Source of the DNA: Bradyrhizobium diazoefficiens
GTDB lineage: Bacteria > Pseudomonadota > Alphaproteobacteria > Rhizobiales > Xanthobacteraceae
NCBI RefSeq assembly: GCF_016612535.1
Contig: NZ_JAENXS010000001.1
Span: forward strand, 3,001,501 to 3,065,500
Length of the DNA: 64,000 nucleotides
Direction of reading: 5' to 3'
Of this stretch, positions 1 through 10,909 are shown in pieces. A model generated the notes under the pieces. It worked only from the letters and a program-made list of their open reading frames with translations. It was not told the origin of the DNA and did no database searches. Positions within the stretch are counted from its first letter, which is position 1. Every line of letters starts with the position of its first letter. The position numbers and the translations under genes were made by a program.

Positions 1-497
1 AATTCGGCGCGATCGTCCTCGCCCAGCGCCCAGAAATAGGCGCGGCCCATCGCGCTGGTTGCAATCGGCACGCGGGAGCCGACGTCAAGTTGAACGCCGA
101 CGGTCTCGCTGCCGCGGCTTTGTCCGAAATAGATCATGCTATGGCGGTCGCGGCCGCCGATCGCGACCGCGCCGCCGGTCGCGCGCATCATGTCCTCGCG
201 AAACGGCTCGGACAAATGCCGAACACCGAGATTGGCTAACGCCGCGTAACCGAGCGCCATCGCGGCGGGGGCGAGCTGATACTTCTCGAAGCGGGGAACC
301 GGTGTAAGATAACCGAGCTTCGTCAGAGTATAGGTCAGCCGCGAGACGGTTGGCTTGGGCAAATTGGTGCGGGCCGCGATCTCCTGATTGCCGAGAAGCC
401 CGTCGCTGGGGTGGAATGCGCGCAATACTTCAAGCCCGCGGGAAAGCGCGACGACGAAATTCCGATCGGTCGCTGTCTTCTTTCCTGTACGCTTCAT
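1..497 (-). CDS. IclR-family transcriptional regulator (partial, C-terminus beyond window)
   Basis: The reverse strand is open from an ATG at 497 to the window edge, giving about 165 residues. The N-terminal third is a winged helix-turn-helix of IclR type, with a segment reading EIAARTNLPKPTVSRLTYTL. It is followed by the start of the IclR effector domain, including RATGGAVAIGGRD and a SAMGRAYFW stretch. IclR proteins are dimeric local regulators of catabolic genes that respond to pathway metabolites. The gene is divergent from the pim operon, and a 19-bp inverted repeat lies between them. The effector-binding C-terminus is outside the window, so the ligand cannot be guessed from sequence. 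Control of the pim genes is inferred from position. Confidence 0.9.
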   Translation of the reverse strand, partial: MKRTGKKTATDRNFVVALSRGLEVLRAFHPSDGLLGNQEIAARTNLPKPTVSRLTYTLTKLGYLTPVPRFEKYQLAPAAMALGYAALANLGVRHLSEPFREDMMRATGGAVAIGGRDRHSMIYFGQSRGSETVGVQLDVGSRVPIATSAMGRAYFWALGEDDRAE

Positions 498-564
498 CCC
501 TGATCTGCTTCTTGCGCGGAGTCGTTGACAACGTCCGTGCTTCAAAATAACCCTGCCGTCAAGA

Positions 565-583
565 TGCGGAATTAAATTCCGCA
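565..583. promoter_or_regulatory. Perfect inverted repeat, probable IclR-type operator
   Basis: TGCGGAATT-A-AATTCCGCA forms two 9-bp arms around one central base. It lies 68 bp upstream of the regulator start and 45 bp upstream of the pimF GTG. IclR-family operators are short palindromes, often with a GGAA/TTCC core, so this is the natural binding site for the divergent regulator. Binding is inferred. Confidence 0.6.
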
Positions 584-627
584 CTGCGAAATCGAATAAA
601 AGTAAACCCCACCAAGGAGGGTATGCC

Positions 628-2724
<2,097 letters not shown>

Positions 2725-2746
2725 TGGCCGCTTCGTCTCAACCCCT

Positions 2747-2787
2747 GTCATTCCGGGATGCGCCGCAAGGCGCAGACCCGGAATGAC
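2747..2787. repeat. Intergenic palindrome (GTCATTCCGGG / CCCGGAATGAC)
   Basis: Two perfectly complementary 11-bp arms are separated by 19 bp that can also pair (GCGCCGCAAGGCGC-like). It lies between pimF and pimA. The sequence belongs to the short palindromic units scattered between genes in this lineage. It could act as an intercistronic mRNA hairpin. Confidence 0.8.
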
Positions 2788-2824
2788 CGTCTCTGTCAGT
2801 GACTCGCTCAAGCAATCAAGAATA

Positions 2825-4492
2825 ATGACCCATCCCGGCGAACAGTTTTATCCCGAGGGCGTGCACTGGGACGACACGATTCCCCAGGGCACGCTGCCTG
2901 ACCTGCTCTCGACGGCCGCCGCGAATTACGGCCCGCGAACCGCGCTGGAGTTCCGTGATCATCCGATCACCTACACCGCGCTCGCCGCAATGGCCGAGCG
3001 TGCGGCGGCCGCGTTTCTCCGCGCCGGCTGCGGCAAGAACTCCTCGGTCGCGCTGTTTATGGGCAATACGCCCGATCATCCCGTCAATTTCTTCGGCGCG
3101 CTGAGGGCCGGCGCCCGCGTCGCGCATCTGTCGCCGCTCGACGGCGAGATCGCGCTGACCCACAAAGTCTCCGATTCCGGCTCGCGCCTGCTGGTGACGT
3201 CGAACCTCCAGGCCTTGTTGCCGACCGCGCTGAAGTTTCTGGAGAAGGGGCTGATCGATCGGCTCGTCGTCTGCGAGGACAACGATTGGGGCAACGCCGG
3301 CACGCCGCAGGCGGCCATCCCTGATGATCCCCGCATCGTCACCTTCAAGGCCTTCGTCGAGGGCGCCACGTTGCCGGCACAATGGCCCGCCGTCGCGGTC
3401 GACGACGTCGCGCTGCTGCAATATACCGGCGGCACCACCGGCCTGCCAAAGGGCGCCATGCTCACCCACGGCAATCTCACCTCCGCGGTGTCGATCTACG
3501 ATATCTGGGGCAAGCCGGGGCGGGCGGCGCGCGGTGACGTCGTCGAGCGCGTGATCTGCGTTCTGCCGCTGTTCCACATCTATGCGCTCACCGTCGTGCT
3601 GTTGTCCTCGCTCCAGCGTGGCAATCTGATCTCGCTGCACCAGCGCTTCGACGTCGAAGCTGTCATGCGCGACATCGAGGTCAAGCGCGCAACCTATTTC
3701 CCGGGCGTGCCGACGATGTGGATCGCGATCGCCGCACTTCCCAATCTCGACAAGCGCGACTTCTCCTCGCTGAGCGCGATCGGCTCCGGCGGCGCGCCGC
3801 TGCCGGTCGAGGTCGCCAGGTTCTTCGAAAGCAAGGTCGGCAAGAAGCTCAGGAGCGGCTGGGGCATGACCGAGACCTGCTCGCCCGGCACCGGCCATCC
3901 GCCGGTCGGTCCCGACAAGCCGGGCTCGATCGGCCTGATGCTGCCCGGCATCGAGCTCGACGTCGTCTCGCTGGAAGACCCAACGAAAGTATTGCCACCA
4001 GGCGAAGTCGGCGAGATCCGCATCAAGGGTCCCAACGTCACCAAGGGCTATTGGAACAAGCAGAAGGAATCCTCGGAGTATTTCTCCGACGGCCGTTTCC
4101 TCACCGGCGACATCGGCTATGTCGACGCCGACGGCTATTTCTTCCTGGTCGATCGCAAGAAGGACATGATCATCTCCGGCGGCTTCAACGTCTATCCGCA
4201 GATGATCGAGCAGGCGATCTACACCGTATCAGGCGTGCACGAGGTGATCGTGCTCGGCATTCCCGACCAGTATCGGGGCGAGGCCGCCAAAGCTTTCATC
4301 AAGCTCAAGCCGGACGCAAAACCGTTCTCGCTCGACGAGCTGCGCGCGCAGCTCGCCGGCAAGGTCGGCAAGCACGAATTGCCGGCGGAGGTCGAGTTCG
4401 TCGACGATCTGCCGCGCACGCCGGTCGGAAAGCTGTCGCGCCACGAATTGAGGCAGCAGCAAAAGCGGTCACAATCCGGTCCACGCGTATAA
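2825..4492 (+). CDS. pimA: Dicarboxylate/long-chain fatty acid CoA ligase (PimA-like)
   Basis: This 555-residue member of the ANL adenylating superfamily converts a carboxylic acid, ATP and CoA to acyl-CoA, AMP and PPi. The phosphate-binding loop YTGGTTGLPKG is near residue 200, the adenine motif GWGMTETC near 345, and the DRKKDMIISGGFNVYP hinge near 443. The C-terminal catalytic Lys lies in RTPVGKLSR near 534. The frame is open further upstream, to 2690, through the intergenic palindrome. The ATG at 2825 gives the normal N-terminus (MTHPGEQFYPEG). It sits between pimF and the acyl-CoA dehydrogenase pair, so it probably supplies the CoA ester degraded by the neighbours. Dicarboxylate specificity is inferred from context and overall resemblance to PimA. 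Confidence 0.87.
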   Translation: MTHPGEQFYPEGVHWDDTIPQGTLPDLLSTAAANYGPRTALEFRDHPITYTALAAMAERAAAAFLRAGCGKNSSVALFMGNTPDHPVNFFGALRAGARVAHLSPLDGEIALTHKVSDSGSRLLVTSNLQALLPTALKFLEKGLIDRLVVCEDNDWGNAGTPQAAIPDDPRIVTFKAFVEGATLPAQWPAVAVDDVALLQYTGGTTGLPKGAMLTHGNLTSAVSIYDIWGKPGRAARGDVVERVICVLPLFHIYALTVVLLSSLQRGNLISLHQRFDVEAVMRDIEVKRATYFPGVPTMWIAIAALPNLDKRDFSSLSAIGSGGAPLPVEVARFFESKVGKKLRSGWGMTETCSPGTGHPPVGPDKPGSIGLMLPGIELDVVSLEDPTKVLPPGEVGEIRIKGPNVTKGYWNKQKESSEYFSDGRFLTGDIGYVDADGYFFLVDRKKDMIISGGFNVYPQMIEQAIYTVSGVHEVIVLGIPDQYRGEAAKAFIKLKPDAKPFSLDELRAQLAGKVGKHELPAEVEFVDDLPRTPVGKLSRHELRQQQKRSQSGPRV

Positions 4493-4519
4493 GGCCGAGA
4501 CATTAAACAGGAGGATCCG

Positions 4520-5710
4520 ATGGATCTCGCATTCACGAAGGAAGAGCAGGCGTTTCGCGAGGAAGTGCGGTCATTCTTCCGCGATAACGTGCCGCCGGAC
4601 ACGCGGCGCAAGCTGGTCGAGGGCCGTCATCTCTCGAAGGACGAGATGGTGACGTGGTGGCGCATCCTCAACAAGAAGGGCTGGGGCACCAGCCACTGGC
4701 CGACGCAGTATGGCGGCACCGGCTGGACCTCGGTGCAGCACTACATCTTCAACGAGGAGCTGCAGTCCTATCCGGCGCCGCAGCCGCTCGCCTTCGGCGT
4801 CAGCATGGTCGGCCCCGTCATCTACACCTTCGGCAACGAAGAGCAGAAGAAGAAGTATCTGCCGCGGATCGCCAATGTCGACGATTGGTGGTGCCAGGGT
4901 TTTTCGGAGCCCGGCTCCGGCTCGGATCTCGCCTCGCTCAAGACCAAGGCCGAGCGCAAGGGCGACAAGTGGATCATCAACGGCCAGAAGACCTGGACCA
5001 CGCTGGCGCAACACGCCGACATGATCTTCTGCCTGTGCCGTACCGATGCAACCGCCAAGAAGCAGATGGGCATCTCCTTCATCGTGTTCCCGATGAAGTC
5101 GAAGGGCGTCACCGTGCGCCCGATCCAGACCATCGACGGCGGCGTCGAGGTCAACGAAGTGTTCTTCGACGACGTCGAGGTGCCCATCGAGAACCTGATC
5201 GGCGAGGAGAACAAGGGCTGGGACTATGCCAAATTCCTGCTCGGCAATGAGCGCACCGGCATCGCCCGGGTCGGCGTCTCCAAGGAGCGGCTGCGCCGCA
5301 TCCGCGATCTCGCTTCCAAGGTCGAGTCCGGCGGCAAGCCGATCATCCAGGACGCGGCGTTCCGCGAGAAGCTCGCGGCCTGTGAGATCGAGCTGAAGGC
5401 CCTCGAGCTGACGCAGCTGCGTGTCGTCGCCGACGAAGGCAAGCACGGCAAGGGCAAGCCCAATCCGGCGTCCTCGGTGCTGAAGATCAAGGGCTCCGAG
5501 ATCCAGCAGACCACCACCGAGCTCCTGATGGAAGTGATCGGCCCGTTCGCCGCGCCCTACGACGTGCACGGCGACGACGGCTCGAACGAAGCCATGGACT
5601 GGACCGCCCAGATCGCGCCGAGCTACTTCAACAACCGCAAGGTCTCGATCTACGGCGGCTCCAACGAGATCCAGCGCAACATCATCGCCAAGGCGGTGCT
5701 GGGGCTGTGA
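4520..5710 (+). CDS. pimC: Acyl-CoA dehydrogenase, pimeloyl-CoA dehydrogenase large subunit type
   Basis: This is a 396-residue FAD-dependent acyl-CoA dehydrogenase that would introduce the alpha-beta double bond. An AGGAGG-like site (4511-4516) precedes the ATG. The N-terminal helical domain is followed by the middle beta domain, with CQGFSEPGSGSDLASL and a WIINGQKTWTT segment, and then the C-terminal helical domain. The C-terminal motif reads YGGSNEIQR near residue 378. Classical enzymes have YEG here, with Glu as the catalytic base, so that base is missing at its usual place. This fits a hetero-oligomeric enzyme made with the next gene. The start is 27 bp after the pimA stop. In R. palustris a thiolase gene (pimB) lies between A and C, but it is absent here. 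Confidence 0.87.
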   Translation: MDLAFTKEEQAFREEVRSFFRDNVPPDTRRKLVEGRHLSKDEMVTWWRILNKKGWGTSHWPTQYGGTGWTSVQHYIFNEELQSYPAPQPLAFGVSMVGPVIYTFGNEEQKKKYLPRIANVDDWWCQGFSEPGSGSDLASLKTKAERKGDKWIINGQKTWTTLAQHADMIFCLCRTDATAKKQMGISFIVFPMKSKGVTVRPIQTIDGGVEVNEVFFDDVEVPIENLIGEENKGWDYAKFLLGNERTGIARVGVSKERLRRIRDLASKVESGGKPIIQDAAFREKLAACEIELKALELTQLRVVADEGKHGKGKPNPASSVLKIKGSEIQQTTTELLMEVIGPFAAPYDVHGDDGSNEAMDWTAQIAPSYFNNRKVSIYGGSNEIQRNIIAKAVLGL

Positions 5711-5715
5711 TGCTT

Positions 5716-5860
5716 TCTTCTCCCTCTCCCCGCTCTTCGCGGGGAGAGGGTTGGGGTGAGGGGCCTCTCTCCGCACGTGAGACTGTCGAGAGACTGGTAC
5801 CCCCTCACCCGCCACGCTTCGCGTGTCGACCTCTCCCCGCAAGCGGGGCGAGGTGAAGAG
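5716..5860. repeat. Dispersed palindromic repeat (CTCTCCCCGC / GCGGGGAGAG family)
   Basis: The gap between the two dehydrogenase subunits holds nested inverted repeats. CTCTCCCCGC and GCGGGGAGAG flank a TTCG loop near 5722-5748. A matching CTCTCCCCGCAAGCGGGGCGAGGTG unit lies near 5831-5855. GGTGAGGGG and CCCCTCACC arms pair across the middle. A related copy is at 10740-10864. Confidence 0.8.
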
Positions 5861-5902
5861 GCCTCCGCGCAACGTTGACGCCAGTTACTTGAGGAAACAG
5901 AA

Positions 5903-7045
5903 ATGGATTTTGATCTGAACGAGGAGCAGCGGCTTCTCAAGGACAGCATCGACGGCCTGCTGACCGATTCCTACGATTTCGAGAGCCGCAAGAAGTACAT
6001 GAAGGAGAAGGGCGGCTGGAGCAAAGCCGTCTGGGGCAAGCTCGCCGAGCAGGGCCTGCTCGGCCTGCCCTTCGCAGAGGCCGACGGCGGCTTCGGCGGT
6101 GGCGGCGTCGAGACCATGATCGTGATGGAAGCGCTCGGCAAGGCGCTGGTGCTCGAGCCTTATCTGGCAACGGTCGTGATCGGGGGCGGATTCCTGCGTC
6201 ATGCCGGCTCCGATGCGCAGAAGGCAGCGCACGTACCCGGCATCATCGACGGCAGCAAGACGCTGGCATTTGCCCAGCTCGAGAAGAACTCGCGCTACGA
6301 TCTGTTCGACGTCGCCACGACGGCGAAGAAGAAGGGCGACGGCTGGGTGATCGACGGCGAGAAATTCGTCGTTCTCAACGGCGAGAACGCCGACACCCTT
6401 GTCGTCACCGCCCGTACCAAGGGCGATCGCCGCGACAAGACCGGCATCGGCGTGTTCCTGGTGCCCGCGAGCGCCAAGGGAGTCACCAAGAAGTCGTATC
6501 CGACCCAGGACGGCCTGCATGCCGCCGACGTCACCTTCACCGGTGTCGAGGTCGGCGCTGATGCGGCGATCGGCAATCCCGATGACTCGCTCGCTCTCAT
6601 CGAACGCGTGGTGGACGAAGCCCGGGTCGCGCTCTGCGCCGAAGCCGTCGGCCTGATGGACGAATCGCTCAAGACCACGGTCGAGTACATCAAGACGCGC
6701 AAGCAATTTGGCGTCGCGATCGGCTCGTTTCAGTCGCTCCAGCACCGCGCCTCCGACATGTTCGTCGCGGCCGAGCAGGCGCGCTCGATGTCGATGTTCG
6801 CGACCATGGCGGGCGATTTCGAGGATGCCAAAGAGCGCGCCAATGCCATCGCAGCCGCCAAGGTGCAGATCGGCAAGTCGGCAAAATTCGTCGGCCAGCA
6901 ATCGATCCAGCTCCACGGCGGCATCGGCATGACCATGGAGGCCAAGATCGGCCACTACTTCAAGCGCCTCACCATGATCGAGAACACCTTCGGCGATACC
7001 GACTACCACCAGCGGCGCGTCGCGGATGGTGGTGGATTGATCTGA
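5903..7045 (+). CDS. pimD: Acyl-CoA dehydrogenase, pimeloyl-CoA dehydrogenase small subunit type
   Basis: This 380-residue acyl-CoA dehydrogenase fold starts MDFDLNEEQRLLKDS and has GAGGAAACAG ahead of the ATG. The middle domain is shorter and less conserved than in the preceding gene. The C-terminus has the family-like QLHGGIGMTMEAKIGHYFKRL segment but no obvious YEG catalytic motif. It would pair with the large subunit as an alpha/beta heteromeric FAD enzyme, as described for PimCD and for steroid FadE pairs. The 192-bp gap from pimC is filled by a palindromic repeat, so the two subunits may be translated at different levels. Substrate assignment follows the operon. Confidence 0.85.
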   Translation: MDFDLNEEQRLLKDSIDGLLTDSYDFESRKKYMKEKGGWSKAVWGKLAEQGLLGLPFAEADGGFGGGGVETMIVMEALGKALVLEPYLATVVIGGGFLRHAGSDAQKAAHVPGIIDGSKTLAFAQLEKNSRYDLFDVATTAKKKGDGWVIDGEKFVVLNGENADTLVVTARTKGDRRDKTGIGVFLVPASAKGVTKKSYPTQDGLHAADVTFTGVEVGADAAIGNPDDSLALIERVVDEARVALCAEAVGLMDESLKTTVEYIKTRKQFGVAIGSFQSLQHRASDMFVAAEQARSMSMFATMAGDFEDAKERANAIAAAKVQIGKSAKFVGQQSIQLHGGIGMTMEAKIGHYFKRLTMIENTFGDTDYHQRRVADGGGLI

Positions 7046-7050
7046 CGACT

Positions 7051-7182
7051 GTCATCCCGGGACATCGCAAGATGAGCTCGGGATCTCGCCTCATCGTCAT
7101 TGCGAGGAGCCATTGCGACGAAGCAATCCAGACTTTCTCCGCGCAAAGATTCTGGATTGCTTCGCTGCGCTCGCAATGACGG
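7051..7182. repeat. Dispersed palindromic repeats after pimD
   Basis: A GTCATCCCGGGA-type unit (7051-7090) is followed by a larger imperfect inverted repeat. That repeat begins GTCATTGCGAGGAGC near 7096 and ends GCTCGCAATGACGG near 7182. Inner arms GAAGCAATCCAGA and TCTGGATTGCTTCG pair around a short loop. The same family occurs at 9785-9933. Confidence 0.85.
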
Positions 7183-7212
7183 AGTAGATGGCATCAGCGG
7201 AGCCCAACACCA

Positions 7213-7986
7213 ATGAAAAACACCCCGTTCGATCTCACCGGCAAGGTCGCCATCGTCACAGGCTCCAGCCGCGGCATCGGCCGCTCCTCGGCTGAATTGC
7301 TCGCCAAGCTCGGCGCCAAGGTCGTGGTCTCCTCGCGCAAGCTTGATGCCTGCAAGGAAGTCGCCGACGGCATCATTGCGGCCGGCGGCGATGCCATCGT
7401 CATCCCCTGCAACATCGCGCGGAAGAACGAAGTCGAGGCGCTGATCGCGGGCGCGATCAAGCACTACGGCAAGATCGACGTCCTCGTCTGCAACGCCGCG
7501 GTGAACCCGTATTACGGTCCGCTGCTCGACATCACCGACGAGGCCTTCGACAAGATCATGGGCTCGAACGTCAAGAGCAACATCTGGCTCTCGGCGCTGG
7601 CGATCCCTGGGATGGCCGCGCGTGGAGGCGGCTCCGTCGTCATCATCTCCTCGATCGGGGGCTTGCGCGGCTCGACCGTGATCGGCGCCTACGGCATTTC
7701 GAAAGCCGCCGATTTCGCGCTGTGCCGCTCTCTGGCCGGCGAATGGGGCCCGAAGGGCGTCCGCATCAACTGCATCGCACCCGGCCTCGTCAAAACCGAT
7801 TTCGCCCGCGCGCTCTGGGAAGACGAAGCCAACCTCAAGCGCCGCACCGCCACCACGCCGCTCCGCCGCATCGGCGAGCCCGACGAGATCGCCGGTGCCG
7901 TGGCCTACCTCGCCTCGGATGCGTCGAGCTTCATGACCGGCCAGACCATCGTCATCGACGGCGGCGTGACCACGGCTGCGCCGTAG
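7213..7986 (+). CDS. SDR-family NAD(P)-dependent oxidoreductase
   Basis: This 257-residue classical short-chain dehydrogenase/reductase has the cofactor-binding motif TGSSRGIG at residues 16-23 and an NAAV segment in the NAG position. The catalytic Tyr160 and Lys164 sit in AYGISKAAD, preceded by IISSIGG carrying the active-site Ser. The C-terminal SSFMTGQTIVIDGG motif is typical of the family. It follows the pim genes on the same strand across a 167-bp repeat-filled gap. It may act on a hydroxyacyl or ketoacyl intermediate, but SDR substrate cannot be read from sequence. Confidence 0.85.
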   Translation: MKNTPFDLTGKVAIVTGSSRGIGRSSAELLAKLGAKVVVSSRKLDACKEVADGIIAAGGDAIVIPCNIARKNEVEALIAGAIKHYGKIDVLVCNAAVNPYYGPLLDITDEAFDKIMGSNVKSNIWLSALAIPGMAARGGGSVVIISSIGGLRGSTVIGAYGISKAADFALCRSLAGEWGPKGVRINCIAPGLVKTDFARALWEDEANLKRRTATTPLRRIGEPDEIAGAVAYLASDASSFMTGQTIVIDGGVTTAAP

Positions 7987-8010
7987 GGTTCCGCGCTGAT
8001 CTCTCCACGG

Positions 8011-8131
8011 GTCGTCCCGGCGAAGGCCGGGACCCATAACCACAGGATTACGTTTGACGAAGACTCGTGGTTATCAGCCCACGACATAACTGCTCCTTGG
8101 GGTTATGGATCCCGGCCTTCGCCGGGACGAC
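8011..8131. repeat. Dispersed palindromic repeat (GTCGTCCCGGCGAAGGCCGGGA family)
   Basis: The left end has GTCGTCCCGGCGAAGGCCGGGA and the right end has TCCCGGCCTTCGCCGGGACGAC. The ends are perfect reverse complements and enclose a second pair of arms (CCATAACCACAGG / CCTTGGGGTTATGG, imperfect). It lies between the SDR gene and glpK and could fold as one long hairpin. Confidence 0.85.
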
Positions 8132-8247
8132 AGCGGAGACAAGAACGACCCTCCGGGATATTGACCTCCACGCCCTAATCGGCTCCTTTTGGCGCGACAC
8201 AATGATCCCTCTCGGGAAAACGCCAAGAAAACGCCAAGGGTGCTTCC

Positions 8248-9753
8248 ATGTCTTTCGTCCTCGCCATCGACCAGGGCACCACCTCCTCGCGCGCCATCGT
8301 CTTCCGCGGCGACATCTCGATTGCCGCGCGCGCGCAGCAGGAATTTCCGCAGCATTTCCCGGCCTCGGGCTGGGTCGAGCACGAGCCGGAGGACATCTGG
8401 ACCTCGACCGTGATGGTCTGCCGCGACGCGATCGAGCGGGCCGGCATCACCGCGAAGGACATCGCCGCGATCGGCATTACCAACCAGCGCGAGACCACCG
8501 TGGTGTGGGACCGCGCCACCGGCCAGGCCGTGCACCGCGCCATCGTCTGGCAGGACCGCCGCACCGCCGACATCTGCGCGAAACTGAAGGCCGACGGCCG
8601 CGAGCCCGTGATCTCGCAAAAGACCGGCCTGATCATCGACCCCTATTTCTCCGGCACCAAGGTCGCCTGGATTCTCGACCACGTCCCCGGCGCACGCGCG
8701 CGCGCCGCGCGTGGCGAGCTGATGTTCGGCACCGTCGATTGCTATCTGCTCTGGCGCCTCACCGGCGGCAAGGTGCACGCCACCGACGCCACCAACGCCT
8801 CGCGTACGCTGCTGTTCAACATCCACACCGGCCAGTGGGATGACGAGCTCTTGGAGATCATCGGCGTGCCTCGCTCGATGCTGCCCGACGTGAAGGATTC
8901 TTCCGCCCGCTTCGGCGAGAGCACGCCGGACCTGTTCGGCGGCGCCATTGCCATCTCCGGCATCGCCGGCGACCAGCAGGCCGCGACCATCGGGCAGGCC
9001 TGCTTCCGCCCGGGCATGATGAAGTCGACCTACGGCACCGGCTGCTTTGCGCTGCTCAACACCGGCACCACGCCCGTGGCGTCGAAGAACAAGCTGCTCA
9101 CCACCATCGCCTACCAGCTCGACGGCAAACGCACCTACGCGCTCGAAGGTTCGATCTTCGTCGCAGGCTCGGCCGTGCAGTGGCTGCGCGACGGCCTCGG
9201 CATCATCAAGCACGCCGCCGAAACCGGACCTCTCGCCGATCAGTCGGACTCCATGCAGAGCGTCTATCTCGTCCCCGCCTTCGTCGGCATGGGCGCGCCC
9301 TACTGGAATCCGCGCGTGCGCGGCGCGCTGTTCGGCCTCACCCGCAACACCGGGCCTGCCGAGCTCGCGCACGCCGCGCTGGAGAGCGTGTGCTACCAGA
9401 CTTTCGACCTCTGGGCCGCGATGCGCGCCGACTGGCCGGATTCCGACACCGCGCACATCGTGCTCCGCGTCGACGGCGGCATGGCCGCCTCCGACTGGAC
9501 CATGCAGCGCCTCGCCGATCTCTTGGACGCGCCGGTCGATCGCCCGGTGATCCAGGAGACCACGGCGTTAGGCGCCGCCTATCTCGCCGGCCTCAACGCG
9601 GGCGTTTATCCCGAGCCGACCAAGTTCGCCGACAATTGGCGGCTGGAGCATCGCTTCAAGCCGAACATGAGCCAGGCGACGCGGGAGCGGAAGTTGGCGG
9701 GCTGGGCGCGTGCGGTGAAGGGCGTGCTGGCGAGCGATGAGGGGGAGGATTAG
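8248..9753 (+). CDS. glpK: Glycerol kinase
   Basis: This 501-residue FGGY-family kinase phosphorylates glycerol to sn-glycerol 3-phosphate with ATP. The N-terminal phosphate loop reads [26 protein letters not shown] and WQDRRT are the standard GlpK active-site segments. [12 protein letters not shown] with [11 protein letters not shown], then FVGMGAPYW and [11 protein letters not shown], follow in the second domain. The length is that of normal GlpK. No glpF, glpD or glpR lies next to it, and both sides are dispersed repeats, so it is probably a single-gene unit. Confidence 0.96.
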   Translation: MSFVLAIDQGTTSSRAIVFRGDISIAARAQQEFPQHFPASGWVEHEPEDIWTSTVMVCRDAIERAGITAKDIAAIGITNQRETTVVWDRATGQAVHRAIVWQDRRTADICAKLKADGREPVISQKTGLIIDPYFSGTKVAWILDHVPGARARAARGELMFGTVDCYLLWRLTGGKVHATDATNASRTLLFNIHTGQWDDELLEIIGVPRSMLPDVKDSSARFGESTPDLFGGAIAISGIAGDQQAATIGQACFRPGMMKSTYGTGCFALLNTGTTPVASKNKLLTTIAYQLDGKRTYALEGSIFVAGSAVQWLRDGLGIIKHAAETGPLADQSDSMQSVYLVPAFVGMGAPYWNPRVRGALFGLTRNTGPAELAHAALESVCYQTFDLWAAMRADWPDSDTAHIVLRVDGGMAASDWTMQRLADLLDAPVDRPVIQETTALGAAYLAGLNAGVYPEPTKFADNWRLEHRFKPNMSQATRERKLAGWARAVKGVLASDEGED

Positions 9754-9784
9754 GAGAGTCTCGTGGCCCGGGCTCTCTCCCCAC

Positions 9785-9933
9785 CGTCATTGCGAGGAGC
9801 TCGCGACAAAATTGCGAAGCAGTTTTGCGCTGATGCGACGAAGCAATCCAGGCTGCTCGCGGAAAGATTCTGGATTGCTTCGCTTCCGCCTTCGCTCTTC
9901 GAGCTTCGACGGACAAGCCGCTCGCAATGACGG
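9785..9933. repeat. Dispersed palindromic repeat, long version
   Basis: The ends GTCATTGCGAGGAGC and CTCGCAATGACGG match the unit at 7095-7182. This copy has extra internal sequence, including TTCGAGCTTCGACGGACAAGC. The reverse complement of that insert recurs near 28727-28760. Confidence 0.85.
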
Positions 9934-10082
9934 CAGGACTCCCGGCTGGTCGGCTGCACGGTGATTCCGCTTTGTTGCGGCGTGCGCAATGCTCTCTTTC
10001 CGAGAAATCTGTTGCGGTGAGCGCGCATTGACGGTGAACTGATCGGCCCTGCCTTGTCCAACGCCAGAGAAGAGCGAGACCC

Positions 10083-10712
10083 ATGTTCCTGATCGGCCAA
10101 TACGATTCCCCCTTCGTCCGCCGCGTCGCCATCGCGCTGCGGCTCTACGGGCTTGCCTTCGAGCACAGGCCGTGGTCGACCTTCGGCGATGCCGACAAGA
10201 TCGCACCGTACAATCCGTTGCGCCGGGTGCCGACGCTGGTGCTCGATGACGGCGAGGCGCTGATCGAGAGCACGATCATCCTGGACTATCTCGACGAGCT
10301 GGTCGGTGCGGACAAGGCGATGCTGCCGCGAAGCGGTGTCGAGCGTCGCCGGCATTTGCGCATCTGCGCGCTCGCCTCCGGCCTCGGCGACAAGGCCGTC
10401 AGCCTGCTCTATGAGCGGGTGCTGCGAAAGGAGCAGCTCGCGCTGTGGGTCGAGCGCTGCCAGGCGCAGATCGGCGACGTGCTCGCCGTGTTGGAAGCAG
10501 AGCGCGCGAAGGTCAAGACGCCGTACTGGCTGGGCGAACGCATCGGCCATGCCGACATCGCGGTGGCCTGCGTCGTCCGCTTCACCCGCGAGGCGCATCC
10601 GCAATTGTTCGACGCCGCGCGTTATCCGGCGCTGTCAGCGCATGCCGAACGCTGCGAGGCGCTGGCGCCGTTTAGGGAGATCGTGCAGCCGCTGGCGCCG
10701 CCGAAGGGGTGA
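10083..10712 (+). CDS. Glutathione S-transferase family protein
   Basis: The protein has 209 residues. The N-terminal thioredoxin-like domain carries the YDSPFVRRVAIALRLYGL segment, the cis-Pro strand NPLRRVPTLVLDDG, and IESTIILDYLDE, which forms the glutathione gamma-glutamyl site. The C-terminal half is the all-helical GST domain. Substrate class is not assignable. A degenerate copy of its last 16-20 codons lies 1.3 kb downstream at 11978-12028, on the other side of the DUF3592 gene. Confidence 0.9.
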   Translation: MFLIGQYDSPFVRRVAIALRLYGLAFEHRPWSTFGDADKIAPYNPLRRVPTLVLDDGEALIESTIILDYLDELVGADKAMLPRSGVERRRHLRICALASGLGDKAVSLLYERVLRKEQLALWVERCQAQIGDVLAVLEAERAKVKTPYWLGERIGHADIAVACVVRFTREAHPQLFDAARYPALSAHAERCEALAPFREIVQPLAPPKG

Positions 10713-10739
10713 ACGGGGAAGGCGGCTGCGCCCGGTCTT

Positions 10740-10864
10740 TACCTCTCCTGGAGGAAGAGGTCGGAGCGCATCGTAGATGCGGTCCGGGTGAGGGGGACCG
10801 CCCTCTCGATAGACTTGGATCCCTCACCCGGCGCTGCGCGCCGACCTCTCCCTGCGGGAGAGGT
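10740..10864. repeat. Dispersed palindromic repeat (CTCTCC...GAGAGG family)
   Basis: ACCTCTCCTGGAGGAAGAGGT opens the unit and CTCTCCCTGCGGGAGAGGT closes it. GGTGAGGG and CCCTCACC arms pair in between. This is the second copy of the family seen at 5716-5860. It fills the gap between the GST gene and the convergent DUF3592 gene. Confidence 0.8.
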
Positions 10865-10909
10865 GTCGCACCGGGACAGCCGCTGGAGATTGATCATGAT
10901 CAGTTCGCA

